A stretch of DNA of 64,000 nt from Bradyrhizobium iriomotense. GTDB lineage: Bacteria; Pseudomonadota; Alphaproteobacteria; Rhizobiales; Xanthobacteraceae. The stretch is from contig NZ_BSOW01000008.1 of NCBI RefSeq assembly GCF_030160715.1, forward strand, positions 124,001 to 188,000, written 5' to 3'. Below are positions 1-9,619 of this stretch, one piece after another. The position numbers and the translations under genes are program-made. Every line of letters begins with the position of its first letter. Position 1 is the stretch's first letter. The notes beneath the pieces are model-generated. The model had not been told where the DNA came from. It made no database searches and saw only the letters and a program-made list of their open reading frames with translations.

Positions 1-1299
1 ACCGCCGACCGGTTCGGCGCGCGGCTGGTGTTCGCGATCGCGGTCGGCGTGTTCATGGTCGGCTCGGTCGGCTGTGCGCTCTCCACCTCCGTCACCGACT
101 TCGTGTTCGCGCGCATCCTGCAAGGCATGGGCGGAGCGATGATGACGCCGGTGGGGCGCCTCGTTCTGCTGCGCTCGATCGACAAGAGCGCGCTGGTCAA
201 CGCCATGGCCTGGGTCACCGTGCCGGCGCTGATAGGCCCCGTGGTCGGCCCGCCGCTCGGCGGCTTCATCACGACCTATGCATCCTGGCACTGGATCTTC
301 CTGATCAACCTGCCGATCGGTTTGCTCGGCATCTTCATGGCACTGCGCTACATCGATCCGATCAGGAGCGAGGCGCAGGAGCCGTTCGATCTCTACGGCA
401 TGGTGCTCGCCGGCATCGGACTCGCCGGCATCGCCTTCGGCCTCTCGGTCGCCGGATTGAACCTCTTGCCCTGGAGCACGGTACTCGCGCTGGTCGTGGG
501 TGGATCGATCGCGATGACGCTCTATGTGATCCATGCGCGCAAGACCGGATCGCCGGTGCTGGATTTTTCGCTGCTGAACCTCGCCACCTTGCGCGCCGCC
601 GTCATCGGCGGCTTCATGTTCCGGCTCGGCATCGGCGCGCTGCCGTTCCTGCTGCCGCTGTTGATGCAGATCGGGTTCGGGCTGACGCCGTTCCATTCGG
701 GCCTCGTCACCTTTGCCTCCTCGCTCGGCGCGATGGGCATGAAAACGCTCGCCGCACGCATCATCCGTGCCTTCGGCTTCCGCAACCTGATGACGGTGAA
801 CGCGATCATCAGCGCGTTCTTCCTCGTGGTCTGCGCGCTGTTCACGGTGACGACGCCGCTGCTGATCATCATGGTGATCCTGGTGGTCGGCGGCTTCTTC
901 CGTTCCCTGGAGTTCACCGCAATCAATACCGTCGCCTATGCCGAGGTCGAGACCGCGCAGATGAGCCGCGCCACCACGCTCGTCAGCGTCAACCAGCAGC
1001 TTGCGGTCTCCGCCGGCGTTGCGGTCGGCGCCTTCTCAGTGGAGTCGACGATGTGGTGGCGCCACGTCAGCGAGATCGACGCCACCGTGTTCGCGCCGGC
1101 CTTCATCGTGGTGGGGCTGACCTCGGCCGCCTCGGCCTGGTTCTTCTGGCAGATGCCCGCCGACGCCGGGCACGAGATCTCCGGCCGCAAGGCGGTGGAG
1201 ATCGCAAGCCGCAAGGGCGCGGCCAAGAGCGCAGCGAGTGCGGCCGTCAAGGCAGCGACGGAGGATACGCAGGACATGCGGGATCAAAGATTGGGGTGA
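1..1299 (+). CDS. MFS drug exporter, DHA2 (EmrB/QacA) type, 5' truncated by window edge
   Basis: Inner-membrane proton-driven exporter of the major facilitator superfamily. The frame is open from base 1, so the gene starts outside the window; the first visible residues include ADRFGAR, the loop 2-3 signature of MFS proteins, so about the first two membrane segments are missing. The motif GPPLGGFITTYASWHWIFLI with the following NLPIG is typical of EmrB-like DHA2 members with 14 segments. About 432 residues remain, and the tail after the last helix is Ala/Lys-rich and soluble. Substrate cannot be told. The next gene is convergent, with a hairpin repeat between. Confidence 0.88.
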   Translation, partial: TADRFGARLVFAIAVGVFMVGSVGCALSTSVTDFVFARILQGMGGAMMTPVGRLVLLRSIDKSALVNAMAWVTVPALIGPVVGPPLGGFITTYASWHWIFLINLPIGLLGIFMALRYIDPIRSEAQEPFDLYGMVLAGIGLAGIAFGLSVAGLNLLPWSTVLALVVGGSIAMTLYVIHARKTGSPVLDFSLLNLATLRAAVIGGFMFRLGIGALPFLLPLLMQIGFGLTPFHSGLVTFASSLGAMGMKTLAARIIRAFGFRNLMTVNAIISAFFLVVCALFTVTTPLLIIMVILVVGGFFRSLEFTAINTVAYAEVETAQMSRATTLVSVNQQLAVSAGVAVGAFSVESTMWWRHVSEIDATVFAPAFIVVGLTSAASAWFFWQMPADAGHEISGRKAVEIASRKGAAKSAASAAVKAATEDTQDMRDQRLG

Positions 1300-1329
1300 T
1301 TGGGGCAAACCCGACGCCCCGCATTCGGT

Positions 1330-1455
1330 GTCGTCCCGGCGAAGGCCGGACCCATACCGCGAGGTCCATCGATCGCGGTTGGCGGCTGTACCGAACTGCG
1401 ACCCTCCGCCAAACTATTCCCTGTGGTTATGGGTCCCGGCCTTCGCCGGGACGAC
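1330..1455. repeat. Intergenic inverted repeat, GTCGTCCCGGCGAAGGCCGG family
   Basis: Arms at 1330-1355 and 1429-1455 are near-perfect reverse complements (core TCCCGGC...GCCGGGA), separated by about 73 bases. It lies between two convergent genes. Such long-armed hairpins recur between genes in this window in several sequence families. It could end transcription from both sides, though there is no T-run of an intrinsic terminator. Confidence 0.75.
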
Positions 1456-1505
1456 CGCGGAGATTTTGTCGCGCAACCCTCACCTCGCAATGACGGAGTT
1501 TGTGG

Positions 1506-2192
1506 CTACGCCTTCGCGCCGCCTCGAAACCCCGTCGCCAGCACGTAGCGCTCCGACGAATCCTGCCGGCTCGCCGCCGGCTTGACGTGGCGCACCGTCG
1601 CGAAATCGCGCTTGAGCTGGGCGAGCAGATCGGCGTCGGCACCGCTCTGGAACGTCTTTGCCAGGAACGCCCCGCCGGGCTTCAGCACGTCGCAGGCAAA
1701 GGCCGCGGCGGTCTCGACCAGGCCGACGATGCGGAGCTGGTCGGTCTTGCGGTGGCCGGTAGTGTTGGCGGCCATGTCGGACATCACGATATCGGCGCCG
1801 CCGCCCAGCATCGCGGTCAGCTTGTCCGGCGCATCGTTGTCCATGAAGTCGAGCTGGGCGAAGTCGACGCCGGGAATCTCCGGCATCTCCAACAGATCGA
1901 TCGCGACGACCTTGCCCTTGCCGTCCACGGAGCCGACGCGCTTGGCCGCGATCTGGCTCCAGCCGCCGGGCGCGGCGCCGAGATCGACCACGGCCATGCC
2001 AGGCTTCAGAAGGCGGAATTTGTCGTCGATCTCGAGCAGCTTGAACGCGGCGCGCGAGCGATAGCCTTGCGCCTTGGCCTTGGCCACATAGGGATCGTTG
2101 AGCTGGCGCTCCAGCCACAGCTTTGACGACAGCTTGCGCTTGCCGCCGGTCTTGACCTGGACGTGCAAGCGGCCGGTGGTGTCCTTGGCCAT
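1506..2192 (-). CDS. rlmE: 23S rRNA (uridine-2'-O)-methyltransferase RlmE/FtsJ
   Basis: Cytosolic methyltransferase that 2'-O-methylates U2552 in the A-loop of 23S rRNA late in 50S assembly. At 228 residues it matches the family. Visible: SAM-binding motif DLGAAPGGWS at residues 70-79, and the K-D-K-E catalytic tetrad as Lys51 (RAAFK), Asp of SDMAAN, Lys of LAKTFQ and Glu of SSERYVLATGF. The N-terminal GGKRKLSSKLWLERQ stretch is the usual basic RNA-contacting lead. It starts one base after the ppx stop codon region (ppx ends at 2194), so both are probably co-transcribed and translationally coupled. Confidence 0.95.
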   Translation of the reverse strand: MAKDTTGRLHVQVKTGGKRKLSSKLWLERQLNDPYVAKAKAQGYRSRAAFKLLEIDDKFRLLKPGMAVVDLGAAPGGWSQIAAKRVGSVDGKGKVVAIDLLEMPEIPGVDFAQLDFMDNDAPDKLTAMLGGGADIVMSDMAANTTGHRKTDQLRIVGLVETAAAFACDVLKPGGAFLAKTFQSGADADLLAQLKRDFATVRHVKPAASRQDSSERYVLATGFRGGAKA

Positions 2193-2193
2193 C

Positions 2194-3270
2194 TCACCAG
2201 CTCCTGAGCGCGCCGTCCTCGCGCATCATCTCGACCAGCATGCCCTCGCGCAGGCCCCGGTCGGCGACGCGCAGGCGCGGCAGCGGAAAGGCGCGGCGGA
2301 TCGCATCGAGGATGGCGCAGCCGGCGAGCACGAGATCGGCGCGCTCGATGCTGATGCAATTGTTGTTGGCTCGCTGCTCGTAGCTCATGCCGAGCAGCTT
2401 ATTGATGGTTGCCGTGATGTCGGCATCGTCCATCCAGATACTGTCGATGCGGCGTCGATCGTAGCGCACCAGATTGAGGTGAATGCCCGCAAGCGTCGTC
2501 ACCGTGCCGGACGTGCCGAGCAGATGCATTCCGGCGAGATCGCGGCCATGCTCCTCGGCAAAGGGCGCGACGTGTCGCGCGACCTCCTCTTCCATCGCCG
2601 CGTAGGTCTCGCGCGTCACGTCGCGGCCGCCAAAATGCTCGGCGAGCGTGACCACGCCGAGCGGAATCGACATCCAGGCCTTGATGCGCGGCTGGGGATT
2701 CTCGTCGGCCGGGTCGCGCTCGATGCGCACCAGCTCGGTCGAGCCGCCGCCGATGTCGAACAGGATCGCGCCGCGCCCCCTGGGGTCGACTAGCGGCGAG
2801 CAGCCGAGCACGGCGAGCGCGGCCTCGGTCTCGCGGTCGATCACCTCGAGTTCGATGCCGGTCTCTGCGGCGACGCGGCTGCGAAAGCCCTCCGCGTTAG
2901 ACGCCGCGCGGCAGGCCTCGGTCGCGATCAGCCGCAGCCGCTTGGCCTTGCGCAGCTCGATCTTGTCGCGGCAGATGCTGAGCGCCGCGATGGCGCGCTC
3001 GATTGCGGCCTCGCTGATGCAGCCGGTGGCCGAAACACCCTCGCCGAGCCGGATGATGCGCGAGAAGGAATCGACCACGCGAAACCCGTCGCTGGTCGGA
3101 CAGGCGATCAGCAATCGGCAGTTATTGGTGCCGAGGTCCAGCGCCGCATAGACGCCGGTTCCCGACATTTGCGCAGGGACGGGCGGTTCGGTGGCCAGCG
3201 CCGCCGTGGCCATCGCCCCCAGCTCTCCGTGCGGCACAAGGCCGTCGCGGAGCCGCGTGTGGTCATTCAT
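2194..3270 (-). CDS. ppx: Ppx/GppA-family phosphatase (exopolyphosphatase / pppGpp hydrolase)
   Basis: Member of the ASKHA-fold Ppx/GppA family that hydrolyses polyphosphate or converts pppGpp to ppGpp. Motifs: first phosphate loop YAALDLGTNNCRLLI near residue 42, DIGGGSTELV near residue 170 and the GTSGTVTTLAG loop further on. At 358 residues it is the short form found in alphaproteobacteria, lacking the C-terminal HD-like half of enterobacterial Ppx. The first 35 residues are not conserved-looking, so a later Met is possible. Placed directly upstream of rlmE. Whether polyphosphate or pppGpp is the main substrate cannot be read from sequence. Confidence 0.9.
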   Translation of the reverse strand: MNDHTRLRDGLVPHGELGAMATAALATEPPVPAQMSGTGVYAALDLGTNNCRLLIACPTSDGFRVVDSFSRIIRLGEGVSATGCISEAAIERAIAALSICRDKIELRKAKRLRLIATEACRAASNAEGFRSRVAAETGIELEVIDRETEAALAVLGCSPLVDPRGRGAILFDIGGGSTELVRIERDPADENPQPRIKAWMSIPLGVVTLAEHFGGRDVTRETYAAMEEEVARHVAPFAEEHGRDLAGMHLLGTSGTVTTLAGIHLNLVRYDRRRIDSIWMDDADITATINKLLGMSYEQRANNNCISIERADLVLAGCAILDAIRRAFPLPRLRVADRGLREGMLVEMMREDGALRSW

Positions 3271-3483
3271 ACAAACGGTCTTTCCACGGCCCGACAGGGC
3301 CGATCAGGAATTGGTTTTTCGCCGGAAACTTTAGCAGCGCTTAAGGCCTGCGCAACAACCCATCACATAGGACCATGCCTATTCGTGCGTTGTCGTGAAC
3401 GGGGTGGTGCGTTATCTCAGCGGGGTCCGGTTCTCAGGCCGCCGCGAAACTCGCGCAAATGCCGGCTTTTCAGGTCATTTCCC

Positions 3484-5853
3484 ATGCAAGAACACACCAA
3501 ATCGTCCTCGCTCGAAAACGCTATTGCACTGCAAAAATATGGCGTCGGACAGCCGGTCCGGCGCAAGGAGGACGACACGCTGGTGCGCGGCATGGGCCGC
3601 TATACCGACGATTTCAACCTGCCGGGCCAGGCCTATGCCGTGATCGTTCGCTCGACCCACGCCCATGGCGTGATCCGCGGCATCGGCACCGAGGCGGCCA
3701 AGGCGATGCCGGGCGTGCTGGGCGTTTGGACCGGAACGGACCTCAATGCGGCCGGCTACGGCCCGTTCACCTGCGGCCTGCCGCTGAAGAACCGCGACGG
3801 CTCGCCGCTGCTCCAGACCAACCGCCAGCCGCTGGCGACCGACAAGGTCCGCTTCGTCGGCGATCCCATCGCCTTCGTGGTGGCGGAGACGTTGGCCCAA
3901 GCGCGCGACGCCGCGGAAGCCGTTGAGGCCGATATCGAGCCGCTGCCGGCGGTCACCGATCCCGAGGACGCCGCGCAGGCGGGCGCGCCGCAGCTCTACG
4001 ACCACATCCCCAACAACGTCGCGCTCGACTATCACTTTGGCGATGCCGAGAAGGTCGAGGCGGCCTTCGCCAGCGCCGCGCATGTGACGAGGCTCGACAT
4101 CGAGAACACCCGCGTCGCGGTGGTCTCGATGGAGCCGCGCGTGGGGCTCGCCTCCTACGACAAGAAGACTGAACGCTACACCATCCAGGTGCCGACGCAG
4201 GGTGTTTCGGGCAACCGCGCCAATCTCGCCAAGAACCTGAAGGTGCCGAACGAGAAGGTGCGCATCCTCACCGCCAATGTCGGCGGTTCCTTCGGCATGA
4301 AGAACATCAACTACCCCGAATATATGTGCATCCTGTTTGCGACGAAGACGCTGGGCCGTCCGGTGAAGTGGACCGACGAGCGCTCGACGAGCTTCCTTTC
4401 CGACAGCCACGGCCGCGCCCAGAAGATCCACGCCGAGCTCGCGCTCGATGCCGAGGGGCATTTCCTCGCGGCCAAGCTCTCCGGCTACGGCAATCTCGGC
4501 GCCTACATCACCGGTGTCGCGCCGAGCCCGCTCTCGCTCAACACCGGCAAGAATTTTTCCAGCGTCTACCGCACGCCGCTGATGGCGGTCGACATCAAGA
4601 CGGTGTTGACCAACACCACTTTGATGGGGGCCTATCGCGGCGCCGGCCGCCCCGAGGCGAACTACTACATGGAGCGGCTCATCGACCGCGCCGCCGACGA
4701 GATGGGCATCAGCCGGCTGACCCTGCGCAAGCGCAACTTCATCAAGCCGAACCAGATGCCATTCCCGGCCTCCTCCGGCGTGACCTATGACAGCGGCGAC
4801 TTCCAGGCCGTGTTCAACAAGGCGCTGGAGCTGTCGGACTATGAGAGCTTCTCCAAGCGCAAGAAGGAGAGCAAGAAGAGCGGCAAGCTTCGCGGCATCG
4901 CCATCGGCTCCTATCTCGAGGTCACCGCCCCTCCCGGCGCCGAGCTCGGCAAGATCGTGTTCGATCCCGACGGCACCGTGCAGCTCATCACCGGCACGCT
5001 CGACTACGGCCAGGGCCACGCGACGCCGTTCACGCAGGTGCTGTGCGCGCAGCTTGGTGTGCCCTTCGAGAGCGTAAAGCTCGTGCAGGGTGACAGCGAC
5101 ATCGTGCACACCGGCAACGGCACCGGCGGCTCGCGCTCGATCACCGCCAGCGGCATGGCAATCGTGGAAACCTCCCGCCTCATCATCGAGAAGGGCAAGC
5201 GCGCCGCGGCGCATCTCATGGAAGCGTCCGAGGCCGACATCGAGTTCGCCGACGGCAGCTTCACCATCGCCGGCACCGACCGCAGCATCAACATCATGGA
5301 CCTGGCCAAGCGCCTGCACGATGCCAAGGTGCCGGAGGGCGTGCCCTCTTCGCTCGACGTCGACCACACCACCGAGCCGGTGCCCTCAGCCTTCCCCAAC
5401 GGCTGCCATGTCGCCGAGGTCGAGATCGATCCGGACACCGGCGTGGTGCAGATCGTGCGCTACAGCGCCGTGAACGATTTCGGCACAGTGATCAACCCGA
5501 TGCTGGTCGCCGGCCAACTCCATGGCGGCGTCGTCCAGGGCATCGGCCAGGCGCTGATGGAGCATGTCCGCTACGACGAGAGCGGTCAGCCGATCACGGG
5601 ATCGCTGATGGACTACGCGCTACCGCGCGCGGAGGACGTTCCTTTCATGAGCGTCGGCGATCACCCGGTGCCGGCCACGAGCAATCCGCTGGGCACCAAG
5701 GGCTGCGGCGAAGCCGGCTGTGCGGGCAGCCTGTCGACGGTGGTGAATGCGGTGATCGACGCGCTGTCCGACTACGGCGTCAAGCACATCGACATGCCCT
5801 TGACGCCGGAGCGCGTGTGGCGGGCGATTCACGAGGCGAAGGGGACGGCGTAA
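3484..5853 (+). CDS. Molybdopterin-binding large subunit of a xanthine/aldehyde dehydrogenase-type hydroxylase
   Basis: Catalytic subunit (about 789 residues) of a molybdenum hydroxylase related to CoxL and aldehyde oxidoreductase. The active-site loop reads AYRGAGRPE (Ala383 onward), the form-II signature; form-I CO dehydrogenases carry AYXCSFR, so this is not a true CO dehydrogenase. The catalytic Glu lies in GCGEAG (Glu743). The open frame extends upstream to 3169, but ATG 3484 begins the family-like N-terminus, with [20 protein letters not shown] close behind. The FAD and 2Fe-2S subunits normally encoded next to it are absent: a divergent ppx lies upstream and an unrelated pair downstream. 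Substrate unknown. Confidence 0.88.
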   Translation: MQEHTKSSSLENAIALQKYGVGQPVRRKEDDTLVRGMGRYTDDFNLPGQAYAVIVRSTHAHGVIRGIGTEAAKAMPGVLGVWTGTDLNAAGYGPFTCGLPLKNRDGSPLLQTNRQPLATDKVRFVGDPIAFVVAETLAQARDAAEAVEADIEPLPAVTDPEDAAQAGAPQLYDHIPNNVALDYHFGDAEKVEAAFASAAHVTRLDIENTRVAVVSMEPRVGLASYDKKTERYTIQVPTQGVSGNRANLAKNLKVPNEKVRILTANVGGSFGMKNINYPEYMCILFATKTLGRPVKWTDERSTSFLSDSHGRAQKIHAELALDAEGHFLAAKLSGYGNLGAYITGVAPSPLSLNTGKNFSSVYRTPLMAVDIKTVLTNTTLMGAYRGAGRPEANYYMERLIDRAADEMGISRLTLRKRNFIKPNQMPFPASSGVTYDSGDFQAVFNKALELSDYESFSKRKKESKKSGKLRGIAIGSYLEVTAPPGAELGKIVFDPDGTVQLITGTLDYGQGHATPFTQVLCAQLGVPFESVKLVQGDSDIVHTGNGTGGSRSITASGMAIVETSRLIIEKGKRAAAHLMEASEADIEFADGSFTIAGTDRSINIMDLAKRLHDAKVPEGVPSSLDVDHTTEPVPSAFPNGCHVAEVEIDPDTGVVQIVRYSAVNDFGTVINPMLVAGQLHGGVVQGIGQALMEHVRYDESGQPITGSLMDYALPRAEDVPFMSVGDHPVPATSNPLGTKGCGEAGCAGSLSTVVNAVIDALSDYGVKHIDMPLTPERVWRAIHEAKGTA

Positions 5854-5883
5854 GGAACGCACGTCAGCTGCTCCACCTACCGC

Positions 5884-5983
5884 TGTCATCACCCGCGAAA
5901 GCGGATGATCCAGTATTCCAGAGACAGGGACGAATACGGAGAGGCCGCGGCGTAACGGATGCCCGCTTTCGCGGGGCATGATA
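5884..5983. repeat. Intergenic inverted repeat, GTCATCACCCGCGAAAGCGG family, copy 1
   Basis: The outer arms carry CCCGCGAAAGCGG near 5891 and CCCGCTTTCGCGGGGCATGAT near 5961, able to pair, with CCAGTATTCCAG in the loop region. A second copy of the same family, in the opposite orientation and with the same internal GAATACTGGAT element, is at 22361-22460. Confidence 0.75.
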
Positions 5984-6050
5984 GCGAGGCCGGCAGGAAC
6001 TCCGGTCAATCCCCTCGCCTTTGGGCGGCGAATGCGGTACCACGCGGCCG

Positions 6051-6548
6051 ATGACGAGCCCTCCAGCCACGCCCCGCATCTATGTCGACGCCGACGCCTG
6101 TCCGGTCAAGGACGAGATCTATCGCGTCGCTGTCAGGCACGGCGTGCCCGTGAGCGTGGTCGCGGGCAATTTCATCCGCGTGCCCCAGGACCGGCTGATC
6201 GAGCGTATCGCCGCGGGCGCCGGAATGGATGCTGCCGACAACTGGATCGCGGAGCGGGCCGGTGACGGCGATATCGTAATCACCGCCGACATCCCGCTCG
6301 CGAGCCGCTGCGTGAAGACGGGTGCCGACGTCATCGCGCCGAACGGCAAGCCGTTCACCGAGGAATCGATCGGCATGACGCTCGCGGTACGCAACCTGAT
6401 GACGGATCTGCGCTCGGCTGGAGAAGTCACCGGCGGTCCAAGATCGTTCGCGCCGCGCGACCGCTCCGCGTTCCTGTCGGCGCTGGACCAGACCATCCGC
6501 CGCATCCAGCGCCGCCGCGCCGAGCAGGCCGCAACGGTCAAGGGCTGA
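6051..6548 (+). CDS. YaiI/YqxD family protein (DUF188, UPF0178)
   Basis: Conserved 165-residue protein with the family hallmark [18 protein letters not shown] at the N-terminus and [22 protein letters not shown] in the middle. The fold is PIN/NYN-like with clustered Asp residues, so a nuclease role is suspected, but no function is established. ATG 6051 is preferred to an upstream in-frame start at 6021 because the family motif begins soon after it. Two bases separate its stop from the ABC-F gene, suggesting one transcript. Confidence 0.88.
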   Translation: MTSPPATPRIYVDADACPVKDEIYRVAVRHGVPVSVVAGNFIRVPQDRLIERIAAGAGMDAADNWIAERAGDGDIVITADIPLASRCVKTGADVIAPNGKPFTEESIGMTLAVRNLMTDLRSAGEVTGGPRSFAPRDRSAFLSALDQTIRRIQRRRAEQAATVKG

Positions 6549-6550
6549 CC

Positions 6551-8362
6551 ATGGCGCCGCCGCTGATCCAGCTGAAAGACATCCGACTCACATTCGGCGG
6601 CACACCGTTGCTCACGAGCGTCGAGCTCAACGTCGCGCCGTCCGAGCGCGTCTGCCTGATCGGCCGCAACGGCTCGGGCAAATCGACGCTCCTCAAGATC
6701 GCGGCGGGCCTCGTCGAGCCGGACGGCGGCACGCGCTTCGTTCAACCGGGGGCGACGATCCGCTATCTGCCGCAGGAGCCGGATTTCGGCGACCACGCCA
6801 GCACGCTTGCCTATGTCGAGGCGGGGATGGCGCCCGGTGACGACCACCATCAGGCGCGTTACCTCTTGGAGCAACTCGGACTCACCGGCGATGAGAACCC
6901 GGCCAATCTCTCCGGCGGCGAGGCGCGCCGCGCGGCACTGGCACGCGTGCTGGCGCCCTCGCCCGATATCCTGCTGCTGGACGAGCCCACCAACCATCTC
7001 GACCTCACCACCATCGAATGGCTGGAGCAGGAGCTCGACAGCCGGCGCAGCGCGCTGGTGCTGATCAGCCACGACCGCCGCTTCCTCTCCAATCTCTCGC
7101 GCTCGACCGCCTGGCTCGATCGCGGCAGGATCAAGCAGATCGACCGCGGCTTTGCCTCGTTCGAGGCCTGGCGCGACGAGGTGCTGGCGGAAGAAGAGCG
7201 CGACCAGCACAAGCTCGACCGCAAGATCGTCGACGAGGAGCACTGGCTGCGCCACGGAGTCTCGGGCCGGCGCAAGCGCAACGTCAAGCGGCTTGCCAAT
7301 CTGCATGCGCTGCGTGCGCAGCGGCGCAACTATCGCGGCACCGCCGGCAGCGCCAATCTCGCCGCGGCGGAAGCGGAAGCCTCCGGCAAGCTGGTGATCG
7401 AGGCGAAGGGCATCACCAAGGCCTATGGCGAGCGCAAGATCGTCGAGAATTTCTCCACCCGCATCCAGCGTGGCGACCGGCTCGGCGTCATCGGACCGAA
7501 CGGCGCAGGCAAGACCACGCTGGTCAATCTCTTGACCGGCGGGACGCAGCCGGATTCCGGGACCGTGCGGCTGGGCGCCAATCTCGAAATGGCGACGCTC
7601 GACCAGCACCGCGAAAGCCTCGATCCCAAATCGACGCTCGCCGAGGCCCTCACCGGCGGCCGCGGCGATCAAATCATGGTCGGCGGCAAGCCGAAGCACG
7701 TCGTCGGCTACATGAAGGACTTTCTGTTCGCGCAGGAGCAGCGCGGCACGCCGCTGGAAGTCCTGTCCGGCGGCGAGCGCGGCCGCCTGATGCTGGCGCG
7801 CGCGCTGGCAAAGCCGTCCAACCTTCTGGTGCTGGACGAGCCGACCAACGATCTCGATCTCGAGACGCTCGACGTGCTCGAGGAGATGCTCGGCGATTAC
7901 GAGGGCACGGTGATCCTGATCAGCCACGACCGCGACTTCCTCGACCGCGTCGTGACCTCGGTGATCGCGCCCGAGGGCAACGGCAAATGGATTGAATATG
8001 CCGGCGGCTACAGCGACATGCTGGCGCAGCGCGGCGCGGACCTGAAGCGCGAGACGGTGAAGGCGCAGCCGCTCGCCGAGAAGAAGGAAGAGCGCGCTGC
8101 CGCCCCGACATCCGCGCCAAAACGGCGGCTGAGCTTCAACGAGAAGCACGCGTTGGAAACGCTGCCGAAGAAGATCGACAGCCTGCACGCCGACATCGCG
8201 AAGCTGCAGCGCGTGCTCGACGACCCCAGTCTCTATGCCAAGGACCGAAAGAAATTCGATGATACGTCCACTGCCATAGCCAAGGCCCATGAAGACCTTT
8301 CGGCTGCAGAAAACCGCTGGCTTGAACTTGAAATGCTCCGTGAAGAGATTGAACAGGCATAG
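6551..8362 (+). CDS. ABC-F family ATPase, Uup-like
   Basis: Soluble protein with two ABC ATPase domains in one chain (603 residues) and no membrane segments. Domain 1 has Walker A GRNGSGKST, signature LSGGEARRAALAR and Walker B LLLDEPTNHLDL; domain 2 has GPNGAGKTT, LSGGERGRLMLAR and LVLDEPTNDLDL. A charged linker joins them. The last 80 residues form a predicted coiled coil (from RRLSFNEKHALETLPKKI), typical of Uup rather than EttA. ABC-F proteins act on ribosomes; Uup also affects transposon excision and DNA branches in E. coli. The stop codon TAG is part of the following hairpin repeat. Confidence 0.92.
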   Translation: MAPPLIQLKDIRLTFGGTPLLTSVELNVAPSERVCLIGRNGSGKSTLLKIAAGLVEPDGGTRFVQPGATIRYLPQEPDFGDHASTLAYVEAGMAPGDDHHQARYLLEQLGLTGDENPANLSGGEARRAALARVLAPSPDILLLDEPTNHLDLTTIEWLEQELDSRRSALVLISHDRRFLSNLSRSTAWLDRGRIKQIDRGFASFEAWRDEVLAEEERDQHKLDRKIVDEEHWLRHGVSGRRKRNVKRLANLHALRAQRRNYRGTAGSANLAAAEAEASGKLVIEAKGITKAYGERKIVENFSTRIQRGDRLGVIGPNGAGKTTLVNLLTGGTQPDSGTVRLGANLEMATLDQHRESLDPKSTLAEALTGGRGDQIMVGGKPKHVVGYMKDFLFAQEQRGTPLEVLSGGERGRLMLARALAKPSNLLVLDEPTNDLDLETLDVLEEMLGDYEGTVILISHDRDFLDRVVTSVIAPEGNGKWIEYAGGYSDMLAQRGADLKRETVKAQPLAEKKEERAAAPTSAPKRRLSFNEKHALETLPKKIDSLHADIAKLQRVLDDPSLYAKDRKKFDDTSTAIAKAHEDLSAAENRWLELEMLREEIEQA

Positions 8363-8411
8363 CGCGTATTCCGCAAAAGTGGGCACCGGTTTTGCGATCG
8401 GAATACGCGCC
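8362..8411. repeat. Hairpin repeat GCGCGTATTCC...GGAATACGCGC
   Basis: Arms GCGCGTATTCC (8362-8372) and GGAATACGCGC (8400-8410) pair perfectly with a 27-base loop containing GCAAAAGTGGGCACCGGTTTTGC, itself partly self-complementary. It begins on the last base of the upstream stop codon and ends 15 bases before the next start. No T-run follows, so it is a dispersed palindromic repeat rather than a classical terminator. Confidence 0.75.
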
Positions 8412-8426
8412 AACTAAAGGACTCCC

Positions 8427-9506
8427 ATGACCACTCCCCTCGCCGCCAAGATCGCCCGCGAATATGGCACGCCCTGCGCCGTGATCGACATGGACAAGGT
8501 CGAGCGCAACATCGCGCGGATCCAGAAGGCCTGCGATGACGCCGGCGTTGCCAACCGGCCGCACATCAAGACCCACAAGAATCCGACGCTCGCGAAGATG
8601 CAGGTCGCGGCCGGCGCAAAAGGCATCACGTGCCAGAAGCTCGGCGAGGCCGAGATCATGGCCAATGCCGGCATCGACAACATCCTGATCAGCTACAATC
8701 TGCTCGGCGAAGAAAAGATGGCGCGCCTCGGTGCGCTGCAAGCCAAGGCCAACATGACGGTCGCGGCTGACAACTCCGTCGTGATTGCCGGCCTGCCCAA
8801 GGCGGCCGCGGCCTCAGGCCGGCCGCTGTCCGTCGTCGTCGAATGCGACACGGGGCGCAAGCGCGCAGGCGTCGAGACGCCGGCCGAGGCGATTTCGCTG
8901 GCGCGCGAGATCGCGGCCTCCAAGGGGCTGCAATTCGCCGGCTTCATGCTCTATCCAACCGAGACCGGCTGGGCCGACGCGCAAAAATTCTATGATGAAG
9001 CGCTGGCCGGCGTTCGCGCTCACGGGCTCGATGCCACGATCGTCTCGACCGGCGGCACGCCCAATCTCGTCAATCTCGGCAAGCTCAAGGGCGGCACCGA
9101 GCACCGCTTCGGCACCTATATCTACAACGATCGCATGCAGGTCGCGGCCGGCTCCGCCAGCTGGGACGACTGCGCGCTGCACATCTATTCGACGGTCGTC
9201 AGCCGCGCCGCGCCCGAGCGCGGCATCCTCGACGCCGGCTCGAAGACGCTGACCACCGATACCGGCGGGCTCGATGGCCATGGCCTGATCCTGGAGCACC
9301 CCGAAGCCAAGATCGCGCGCTTCGCCGAGGAGCACGGTTTCCTCGATCTCTCCCGCAGCAACACCCGTCCCAATGTCGGCGACGTCGTGCGCATCGTGCC
9401 GAACCATGTCTGCGTCGTCGTCAACATGATGGACGAGGTGGTGATGGTGCGCGGCGACGAAATCATCGGCACGCTGCCGGTGGCTGCGCGCGGGAAGCTG
9501 CGGTAG
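8427..9506 (+). CDS. DSD1-family PLP enzyme (D-threonine aldolase / D-serine dehydratase-like)
   Basis: Fold-type III PLP enzyme of 359 residues. The PLP lysine is Lys48 in RPHIKTHK, the family signature. The C-terminal domain carries PNHVC, whose His and Cys bind the divalent metal in eukaryotic-type D-serine dehydratase and in D-threonine aldolase. The expected reaction is metal- and PLP-dependent cleavage or dehydration of D-3-hydroxy amino acids (D-threonine, D-3-hydroxyaspartate or D-serine); which one is not resolvable. Start ATG 8427 is preceded by AAAGGACTCCC, a good ribosome-binding site. It stands alone, flanked by repeats. Confidence 0.88.
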   Translation: MTTPLAAKIAREYGTPCAVIDMDKVERNIARIQKACDDAGVANRPHIKTHKNPTLAKMQVAAGAKGITCQKLGEAEIMANAGIDNILISYNLLGEEKMARLGALQAKANMTVAADNSVVIAGLPKAAAASGRPLSVVVECDTGRKRAGVETPAEAISLAREIAASKGLQFAGFMLYPTETGWADAQKFYDEALAGVRAHGLDATIVSTGGTPNLVNLGKLKGGTEHRFGTYIYNDRMQVAAGSASWDDCALHIYSTVVSRAAPERGILDAGSKTLTTDTGGLDGHGLILEHPEAKIARFAEEHGFLDLSRSNTRPNVGDVVRIVPNHVCVVVNMMDEVVMVRGDEIIGTLPVAARGKLR

Positions 9507-9530
9507 GCGCGCCCGCGCCATCCACCACCA

Positions 9531-9613
9531 TCATTGCGAGGAGCGGAGCGACGAAGCAATCCAGAGTCTTCCCGCGGTGACACTCTGGATTGCTACGCTT
9601 CGCTCGCAATGAC
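9531..9613. repeat. Intergenic inverted repeat, TCATTGCGAGGAGCGAAGCGA family, copy 1
   Basis: Runs TCATTGCGAG...GAAGCAATCCAGAGT and returns as CTCTGGATTGCT...CTCGCAATGACG, so the whole element can fold into one long hairpin. The same family is present at 17496-17580 and 52727-52812, sharing CAATCCAGA and TCGCAATGACG. Confidence 0.85.
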
Positions 9614-9619
9614 GAAGTT

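Noticed and set aside
3271..3483. Molybdenum-cofactor riboswitch upstream of the molybdenum hydroxylase
   Set aside because: The 213-base leader lacks the conserved multi-stem pattern I would expect; nothing else distinctive found.
3475..5367. 630-codon open frame antisense to the molybdenum hydroxylase
   Set aside because: Low-complexity Arg/Gly/Val/His-rich product; the sense strand has clear catalytic motifs. High-GC third positions produce such antisense frames.
3484..5853. CO dehydrogenase CoxL identity
   Set aside because: The active-site loop is AYRGAGR, not the AYXCSFR of form-I CO dehydrogenase, and coxS/coxM are absent.
8362..8411. Intrinsic terminator after the ABC-F gene
   Set aside because: Perfect stem but no T-run, and the sequence is a dispersed repeat.
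6119..8413. 764-codon antisense frame across the DUF188 and ABC-F genes
   Set aside because: Spans two well-supported genes and the repeat between; no protein motifs.
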